A stretch of 64,000 bases of DNA from Rhizobium sp. NLR16a. GTDB taxonomy: Bacteria; Pseudomonadota; Alphaproteobacteria; Rhizobiales; Rhizobiaceae. The translations under genes were made by a program, and so were the position numbers. Each line of letters starts with the position of its first letter. The first letter of the stretch is position 1. Below, one piece after another: positions 58,253 through 64,000 of this stretch. The stretch covers positions 425,414-489,413 of the forward strand of contig NZ_CP072868.1 of the NCBI RefSeq assembly GCF_017948245.1, read 5' to 3'. The notes below the pieces were generated by a model that had not been told where the DNA came from, did not search any database, and saw only the letters and a list, made by a program, of their open reading frames with translations.

Positions 58253-58831
58253 CTATTTCGGCGCGCGTTTGGCAAGGATGCGCTGCAGCGTTCGCCGATG
58301 CATGTTGAGCCGGCGTGCCGTTTCCGAGACATTGCGCTCGCACATTTCATAGACCCGCTGGATGTGTTCCCAGCGAACCCGATCGGCCGACATCGGATTC
58401 TCGGGAAGTTCCGCTTTTTCACCCGGCCGTTGCGTCAGCGCCGAAAAGACATCGTCGGCATCCGCGGGCTTGGCCAGATAATCGACGGCTCCAAGTTTTA
58501 CGGCCGTCACCGCTGTTGCGATATTGCCGTAGCCGGTCAGCACGATGATCCGGGTATCGTCGCGCCGCTGGCGGATCGCTTCGATGACGTCAAGCCCGTT
58601 GCCGTCGCCGAGGCGAAGGTCGACCACCGCATATTTCGGCGGCCTGCTTTTCGATTTCGCAACACCTTCCGCCACTGAGTCGGCCGTCTCCACCTCGAAG
58701 CCGCGCGTCTCCATCGCCCGTGCAAGACGGCGCAGGAACGGCCCGTCATCGTCGACGATCAGCAAGCTGGCGTCGGGCCCGATATGGTTTTCGTCCGATG
58801 CGGCGAAATTTCCGTGAGTCTGTTCTGTCAT
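58253..58831 (-). CDS. actR: Redox response regulator ActR (RegA/PrrA family)
   Basis: Response regulator of 192 residues. The receiver domain holds the acidic pair in LLIVDDDG (23-30), the phosphorylated Asp71 in VVDLRLGDG and a conserved Lys in LAKPADA. The C-terminal Fis-type HTH reads NVSETARRLNMHRRTLQRIL (about 166-185). ActR/ActS control acid tolerance, redox and nitrogen genes in Sinorhizobium. ATG at 58831 is used; 58879 and a GTG at 58894 are possible longer starts. Confidence 0.93.
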   Translation of the reverse strand: MTEQTHGNFAASDENHIGPDASLLIVDDDGPFLRRLARAMETRGFEVETADSVAEGVAKSKSRPPKYAVVDLRLGDGNGLDVIEAIRQRRDDTRIIVLTGYGNIATAVTAVKLGAVDYLAKPADADDVFSALTQRPGEKAELPENPMSADRVRWEHIQRVYEMCERNVSETARRLNMHRRTLQRILAKRAPK

Positions 58832-58898
58832 CGTCTCGGGTCCCGGCGGTTGCGCCTGATCCTGGTCAACCGTTCTCATTCTACTTATGCCCACAAAC

Positions 58899-60227
58899 TC
58901 ATTTTGTCGAATTTGCGTCGATCAGCATTCGCGGCCATTCGATGCGGATGCGCGCGCCGGCTCTTTCCGGCTCGCGGTTCTCGAAAACCAGCGATGCGCC
59001 CGAGCGCTCCAGCAGCGTCTTGGCGATGAAAAGGCCGAGCCCGAGGCCGCCGGCCGTATCTTCCTTCTGCCGCCTGGTCACATAGGGCTCGCCGATTCGC
59101 GTTAGGATGTCAGGCGAATAACCATTGCCGTCGTCCTCGATGACGATCAGCACTTTGTCGTGATCGTGTTCGACGGTGATGGTCACCTTCTCCCTGGCAT
59201 AATCGACGGCATTTTCGATGAGGTTTCCGAGCCCGTACATGATGCCGGCATTGCGGTCGGTGACCGGCTCGTTCTTGCGCGGGCTTTTTTCGATGAGCTC
59301 GAGCGTGATGCCGAATTCCCGGTGCGGCGCGACGACCTCTTCGATCATCGAGGAAAGCGGTAGCCGGCGCATATGCGCCTCGCCTTCGGAGGAGAGCGTC
59401 GTCAGCCGCCGCAGAATATCACGGCAGCGTTCGCTCTGGCTCCGCAGCAGCATGACATCCTCGCGGAAGCGATCATCGTCCTTGAGCTCGCGTTCCATTT
59501 CCTTGGCGACGACGCTGATCGTGGCAAGCGGCGTGCCGAGTTCATGAGCGGCGGCCGCGGCCAGGCCGTCAAGCTGCGAAAGATGCTTTTCCCGCTGCAG
59601 CACCAGTTCGGTCGCGGCCAGCGCGTCGGCAAGCTGGCTTGCTTCCATCGAGACGCGATAGGCATAGAAGGCGGCAAAGGCCATCGTCGAGGCGATCGAG
59701 CACCAGACGCCGAACTGCATGACGTTATGGACATTGATCTCGACCCCGTCGAACCAGGGCAGCGGGAAAGGCGAAAAGGCAAGCACGGTAATGCAGGCCA
59801 TCGCAAAGCCGATCAGCGCCGTGCTGTAGCGGATCGGCTGTGAGGCAAAGGAGATGATAACAGGCACGCAGACGAGTGCGGCGAAGGGATTGGCGAGGCC
59901 CCCGGTGATGAAGAGCAGCGCGCAGAGCTGCAGGAGGTCGAAGCCGAGCAGCGCGAAGGCGGCGGGCGGCTCCAGCCGGTGCGTCGGCGGATAGCGGATC
60001 GTCAGGTAGAAATTCACCCAGGCAAGCGCAGCGATCAGCGAAGAGCTGGCGATCAGCGGCAAGGGAAATTTCAGCCAGAAGGCGACGATGAACACTGTCA
60101 GCGCCTGGCCGCCGACCGCAAGCCAGCGCAGCCGCACCAGCGTCTGCAGCCGCAGCCTGCGGCTGCTGTGCCGGTCTTCCAGCGTATGGCTTTGCGTCTT
60201 GTCGATCACGCCGGGCTTGTCGATCAT
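58899..60227 (-). CDS. actS: Redox sensor histidine kinase ActS (RegB/PrrB family)
   Basis: Membrane sensor kinase of 442 residues, with about six hydrophobic helices in the first 195 residues. The quinone-binding heptapeptide GGLANPF is at 109-115. The H-box AAAHELGTPLATI has His228. The redox-active Cys268 lies in the box ERCRDILRRL. The ATPase domain has LIENAVDYA, EDDGNGYS and GGLGLGLFIAK. These features are diagnostic of RegB. It is 67 bases upstream of actR by the chosen starts. Confidence 0.95.
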   Translation of the reverse strand: MIDKPGVIDKTQSHTLEDRHSSRRLRLQTLVRLRWLAVGGQALTVFIVAFWLKFPLPLIASSSLIAALAWVNFYLTIRYPPTHRLEPPAAFALLGFDLLQLCALLFITGGLANPFAALVCVPVIISFASQPIRYSTALIGFAMACITVLAFSPFPLPWFDGVEINVHNVMQFGVWCSIASTMAFAAFYAYRVSMEASQLADALAATELVLQREKHLSQLDGLAAAAAHELGTPLATISVVAKEMERELKDDDRFREDVMLLRSQSERCRDILRRLTTLSSEGEAHMRRLPLSSMIEEVVAPHREFGITLELIEKSPRKNEPVTDRNAGIMYGLGNLIENAVDYAREKVTITVEHDHDKVLIVIEDDGNGYSPDILTRIGEPYVTRRQKEDTAGGLGLGLFIAKTLLERSGASLVFENREPERAGARIRIEWPRMLIDANSTK

Positions 60228-60248
60228 GCCGGGGCTCCTTGATGGCTC

Positions 60249-62714
60249 TCATGTACCACGTGGTTTTGCCCGTGTCGTCGGCAACGCCTCTTCTGGCCGC
60301 TCCGGCCAGGGATGGCGGGGATAGCGCCCGCGCATCTCTGCGCGTACGTCCTTCCACGAGCCCGCCCAGAAGCCGGGCAGGTCGCGCGTCGTCTGGATCG
60401 GCCGGTGCGCCGGCGACGTCAGCTCCAGGAGCAGCGGCAGGCGGCCTCCGGCGACCGCTGGATGTTGTTTGAGCCCGAACAACTCCTGCACCCGGATCGT
60501 CAAGACCGGCTCCTCACCCTCATATTGGATAGGATGTCTTTGACCGGTCGGCGCCTCGAAATGCGTCGGCGCAAGCCGGCTAAGATCGCGCTGCAGCTCG
60601 TGCGGCACCAGCGACATCAGCCCGTTCGAAAGCCCTGCCGCAGAAATCTCGGAGAGGCTTCGGGCGTCTTCCTGGAAGGGAGCAAACCATTCCTCCAGCC
60701 GGGAAAGCAGAGCATCGTCGCTGACATCGGGCCAGGGATCACCGATCGTCCGATAAAGGAAACCGATCCGTTCGCGAAGCTGCAGGGCTTCCTTCGAGAA
60801 GGCGAGCTGATCGAGCCCCAGTTCGCGCACGCCCTCCATCAGCGCCTGAGTGACGGCGGCCCCGGAGGGACGCGGCAACGGCGTCTCTTCGAAGACGATC
60901 GAGCCGAGCCGGGTTGCCCGCCGCGCTCGCACCTGCCGGCTTTGGCGGTCGAAGAATGTCTGGTCATCGGTTCTGATCTCGCCAGGCAGTTCGGCCTCGA
61001 TATCCGCACGCGTCACTTCGGCCGCCGCCAGAATCCGCCCCTGTGCCGCACGCCCGGTGAGATCGGCGATGACGAGCATCTGGCTGCCGGCGAGCCTCTC
61101 GGTTTCCGGCAGTTCCGCTCCCCGCCCGTTCGCCATGACGAATCGCCCGCGCCCGCCGCGCTGAAGCGCGATCCGATCCGGGAAAGCATGCAGCAGCAGC
61201 TGACCCGCCAGTACAGGTGCGGCAGTGGTGACGGTATCGAGGCCGGCGGCCAGCCGCCCCGCCAGCCGCCGCGAGGCGTCGGCTCTTTCGCCGCGCTCGG
61301 CCTTGAAGCGCCGCAGCCGGTCCTCAATGTCGACGCTCGGTCCGCCAAGCCCCTGTTCGGTCAGGAGCAGGGCAATCATCGCCGCCTCCCGGGCATGGCC
61401 CGACTCGCCTGATGAAACGACCATGGCGGCAAGCCGCGGCGGCAGAGCGAGATTGCGCATCATCTTACCGCGGACGGTCAACGCGCCATCCTTGTCGAGC
61501 GCTCCCAACTGGCCGAGCAGCGCCCGTGCCTCCTTAAGCGTCGTTTCCGGCGGCTGATCGACGAAGGCAAGAGATGCCGGATCCTGGACGCCCCAATGGG
61601 CGAGATCGAGCACCAGGCCGGCGAGATCGCTGGAGAGGATCTGCGGCGGCGTGAAAGCCGGCAGTGCCGCCGTCTGCCCCTGGTGCCAAAGCCGAATGGC
61701 GATGCCAGGCTCCGTTCGTCCCGCGCGGCCGGCCCGCTGATCGGCGGAGGCCCGCGACACCCGCACCGTCTCGAGCCGTGTAATCCCGGTCGAGGCTTCG
61801 AAGACCGGCAGACGCTGCAATCCGCTGTCGATCACGATTCGGACGCCGTCGATGGTGATCGAGGTTTCGGCGATCGAGGTGGCGAGGACGATCTTACGCG
61901 TCCCCTTCGGCGCTGGCCGGATCGCTGCATCCTGCTCCTTCTGACTGAGATTGCCATAGAGAGGCGCAATCAAGGTTTCAGGGCCGAATCGCCCCTGCAG
62001 GCGCTCCACGGTGCGCGTGATTTCCGCCTGGCCGGGCAGGAAGGCGAGGATAGAGCCGTCCTCGTCGGCATGTGCCTCGATAATCGCCCGCGTGACGGCA
62101 TCCTCGATGCGCTCGCCGCCAGGCCGGTGTTGATAGCGGATATCGATCGGAAAGCTGCGCCCCAGGCTCTCGATGACAGGCGGATGATCGAGCAAGGCGG
62201 CCACACGCTCCACGTCGAGCGTCGCCGACATCACCAGGATGCGCAGATCCTCGCGGAGCGCTGATTGCACGTCGAGCGCCAGCGCCAGCCCGAAATCGGC
62301 ATCGAGCGACCGCTCATGGAATTCGTCGAAAAGCACGGTCGAGACGCCGGTCAGTTCTGGATCGTCGAGGATCATTCGGGCGAAAACCCCTTCGGTCACC
62401 ACCTCGACCCGGGTCGCCGCCGATATCCTGCTGTCGAGGCGCATGCGGTAGCCGATCGTCTCGCCCACCTGCTCGCCGATGAGTGACGCCATCCGGCTTG
62501 CTGCGGCTCGCGCCGCCAGCCGCCGCGGTTCGAGCAGGATGATCTTGCCGTCGCCGCGCCAGGCCTGATCGAGCAGGTAGAGCGGCACCAGCGTCGTCTT
62601 GCCGGCGCCTGGCGGAGCGGAAAGAACGGCGCGTCTCTGCTCGGTCAGCGCCGCCGCGACGGCGGGCAGGACATGCGAAACCGGAAGCTCCGGCAATGAT
62701 GCACTGATCGTCAC
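60249..62714 (-). CDS. hrpB: ATP-dependent helicase HrpB
   Basis: DExH-box RNA helicase-like protein of 821 residues. The Walker A motif APPGAGKTTL is at 33-42. The DEFH motif is in VLFDEFHERSLD (about 127-138). The SAT motif (VMSATLD), QRAGRAGR, and the HrpB-specific C-terminal domain with KQHPAVAGGRLPLLLELTSP are present. Its cell role is unknown in rhizobia. The stop-start overlap with the following ornithine-cyclodeaminase gene is four bases. Confidence 0.95.
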   Translation of the reverse strand: MTISASLPELPVSHVLPAVAAALTEQRRAVLSAPPGAGKTTLVPLYLLDQAWRGDGKIILLEPRRLAARAAASRMASLIGEQVGETIGYRMRLDSRISAATRVEVVTEGVFARMILDDPELTGVSTVLFDEFHERSLDADFGLALALDVQSALREDLRILVMSATLDVERVAALLDHPPVIESLGRSFPIDIRYQHRPGGERIEDAVTRAIIEAHADEDGSILAFLPGQAEITRTVERLQGRFGPETLIAPLYGNLSQKEQDAAIRPAPKGTRKIVLATSIAETSITIDGVRIVIDSGLQRLPVFEASTGITRLETVRVSRASADQRAGRAGRTEPGIAIRLWHQGQTAALPAFTPPQILSSDLAGLVLDLAHWGVQDPASLAFVDQPPETTLKEARALLGQLGALDKDGALTVRGKMMRNLALPPRLAAMVVSSGESGHAREAAMIALLLTEQGLGGPSVDIEDRLRRFKAERGERADASRRLAGRLAAGLDTVTTAAPVLAGQLLLHAFPDRIALQRGGRGRFVMANGRGAELPETERLAGSQMLVIADLTGRAAQGRILAAAEVTRADIEAELPGEIRTDDQTFFDRQSRQVRARRATRLGSIVFEETPLPRPSGAAVTQALMEGVRELGLDQLAFSKEALQLRERIGFLYRTIGDPWPDVSDDALLSRLEEWFAPFQEDARSLSEISAAGLSNGLMSLVPHELQRDLSRLAPTHFEAPTGQRHPIQYEGEEPVLTIRVQELFGLKQHPAVAGGRLPLLLELTSPAHRPIQTTRDLPGFWAGSWKDVRAEMRGRYPRHPWPERPEEALPTTRAKPRGT

Positions 62715-63658
62715 TTGCGGCCCGCCACCGTCTGATAGGCAAGGATGGCGCCGGCGAGATCCTCGAGTGCTGCGCCGACCGACTTGAACAGCGTGATTTC
62801 CTCGTCATGGCTCCGCCCTCCATGGGCGCCGCTCACGAGTTCCGCAAGCTCCGATTGGATGTCGTTCATGTCCAACAGGCCACTTTTCATCGGCTGAACG
62901 ATGTCGCCGGCCTCGCTGGTGGCGCCCGCGCGGGTATCGACATGGACCGAAGCGCGGCGAATGGCTTCGTCGTCACTTTCGCGCATGCTTGGTTTGAACG
63001 CGCCGACGAGGTCGAGATGTGCGCCGGGCTTCAACCATTCCCCCGATATGAGCGGTGCGCTGGAAAGCGTGGCGCAGGAAATGATGTCGGCGGTCCGCGC
63101 CGCCGCTTCCCTATCGGCCACCGCCTCGGCATCGAGGCCCAGCGCCCGCGCTTCCGCCGCGATCTTCTCCGCCGCTTGCGCGTTGCGTCCCCAGATCCTG
63201 TATCTCTGGATGGGCCGCGTCACGCCGTGGGCGAGCATCAGGTTGAGCGACAGCCGCCCGGTTCCGCAGACGAGCATTTCCTCCGCATTCGGGCGGGCGA
63301 GATAACGGGCGGCGAGCGCCGATGCCGCCGCTGTCCGCCGCGCCGTCAGTTCGGCGCCGTCGATCACGGCCAGCATCTCGCCGGTTGCGCCCGAGGAAAG
63401 AAGATAGGTTCCTGAGATTGCCGGCAGGCTTCGCCGCGCATTGCCGGGAAAGACCGAAACCACCTTCACCCCGGCATAACGACCGGGAACCCAGGCCGGC
63501 ATCAGAAGCAGCGTTGCACTCTCTTCCCCGGGCACGTCCATCTCGTGGTGATGACGCACCGGCATCACGCATTCGCTCGCAAACATGGCGGCGATCGCTT
63601 CGATCAGCTCACGCCAAGGCAGGGCTGCGCGCGTCTGTTCTTCGTTGAGGACAAGCAT
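62711..63658 (-). CDS. Ornithine cyclodeaminase / mu-crystallin-family protein
   Basis: NAD(P)-binding protein of 315 residues. The N-terminal segment with MPVRHHHEMD, the DGAELTARRTAAASALAARY motif (about 100-119) and the dinucleotide-binding VCGTGRLSLN (about 130-139) are visible. The ADIISCATLSS and DLVGAFKPSMRE segments are typical. It could be a delta-1-pyrroline-2-carboxylate reductase, an ornithine cyclodeaminase or an alanine dehydrogenase; the sequence does not decide. It overlaps hrpB by four bases. Confidence 0.88.
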   Translation of the reverse strand: MLVLNEEQTRAALPWRELIEAIAAMFASECVMPVRHHHEMDVPGEESATLLLMPAWVPGRYAGVKVVSVFPGNARRSLPAISGTYLLSSGATGEMLAVIDGAELTARRTAAASALAARYLARPNAEEMLVCGTGRLSLNLMLAHGVTRPIQRYRIWGRNAQAAEKIAAEARALGLDAEAVADREAAARTADIISCATLSSAPLISGEWLKPGAHLDLVGAFKPSMRESDDEAIRRASVHVDTRAGATSEAGDIVQPMKSGLLDMNDIQSELAELVSGAHGGRSHDEEITLFKSVGAALEDLAGAILAYQTVAGRK

Positions 63659-64000
63659 TTTTCACTCCGGCGGATCGTTTTCTCCCCGGCAAACTAGCGA
63701 GTGCCGTGCGTGGGAGGCAAGCGCCCTGGAATTTCATCTGGCGGCTTCCCATATAGGTCATGGCTTCGCCGTCGAAGCGATTTATCGAGGTTCGGCGAAA
63801 ACGAATCCCCAGAACTGCCAGATCCGGCAGTAAATTTGCGCGATTTCGAACGGCAAGCCAAAAACCCTTTACGAATCAGCCTGTTACAAAAATGTCAAAA
63901 AACTTTTGGAATGGCAGTTGACTTAGAAAAGGGGAAGGTTCTATAAGCCCACTCACTGAACGAGGGCGGCGGCGCTGCTGGCGACGAAGTCTTTCGTTCT
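63659..64000. other. Non-coding right-hand flank with outward promoter
   Basis: About 340 bases without a supportable gene. The left part (to about 63,830) has no feature I can name. From about 63,840 the sequence becomes AT-rich and leads into a strong promoter-like pair. The last 50 bases downstream are GC-rich and look like a transcript leader. Confidence 0.6.
63918..63946 (+). promoter_or_regulatory. Strong sigma-70-type promoter, probably of an rRNA operon
   Basis: TTGACT (63918-63923) and CTATAA (63941-63946) are separated by exactly 17 bases. An A/T-rich tract lies just upstream (about 63,880-63,910), similar to an UP element. The downstream leader, starting near 63,953, has no start codon or ribosome-binding site. 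The position and leader type fit an rrn promoter, but the 16S gene lies outside the window, so this part is inference. Confidence 0.6.

Noticed and set aside
60248..60263. CACGTG palindrome (TACCACGTGGTT) just before hrpB's end
   Set aside because: It shares only the central six bases with parS; the flanks do not match, so it is not a ParB site candidate.

Overview
The window is a gene-dense, GC-rich stretch of core chromosome from an alphaproteobacterium of the Rhizobium/Agrobacterium group, most like Rhizobium etli or R. leguminosarum. The evidence is the gene content and order: hemE next to a PEP-synthase/PPDK regulator gene, ChvG/ChvI beside pckA, a shortened HprK with EIIA and HPr, a DivL homologue, ActS/ActR, and the order hisB-hisH-hisA-hisF-hisE-coaA. 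Palindromic intergenic repeats of the rhizobial RIME type also occur. I see no insertion sequence, prophage, CRISPR array, tRNA or rRNA gene body.

Region 1 (1-6.8 kb) looks like the replication-origin neighbourhood. hemJ and hemE run left and ppsR-maf-aroE-coaE-dnaQ run right. The 400-bp gap between them has an AT-rich block and DnaA-box matches. A 15/16 match to the ParB site parS spans the maf/aroE junction. secB and fxsA follow on the minus strand.

Region 2 (6.9-24 kb) runs rightwards. It holds an envelope/regulatory cluster (Tim44-like, mltA, Smr, XRE), then gyrB. After a nitroreductase and a DUF2218 gene on the minus strand come a glutathionyl-hydroquinone-reductase-type GST, an FAH-family enzyme, an intracellular PHB depolymerase, DUF2852 and a YgjP-type metallopeptidase. 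The block ends with trpF-trpB-trpA-accD-folC.

Region 3 (23.6-41.3 kb) is a long leftward block. It includes trxA, addA-addB (recombinational repair) and murU with a TsaE-AmgK fusion (peptidoglycan recycling plus tRNA t6A). It continues with divL (cell-cycle control), ahcY (methyl cycle), the partial PTS (HPr, EIIA, HprK) and the chvG/chvI two-component system.

Region 4 (41.6-50 kb) has pckA, arfB and alkB running right, then the leftward his/coaA operon with three non-histidine passenger genes.

Region 5 (50-64 kb) has hslVU, a secreted DUF1402 protein, a P450, malate synthase G, an L,D-transpeptidase lipoprotein, mmcB, actR/actS, hrpB and an ornithine-cyclodeaminase-family gene. At the right edge a strong sigma-70-type promoter reads out of the window, probably into an rRNA operon.

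Most genes are ordinary core functions. The most interesting signals are the oriC/parS pair, a DivL pseudokinase, a 20-bp perfect palindrome in front of ahcY, loss of the AccD zinc ribbon, covarying repeat stems, and a possible lysozyme-like fold in the DUF1402 protein.
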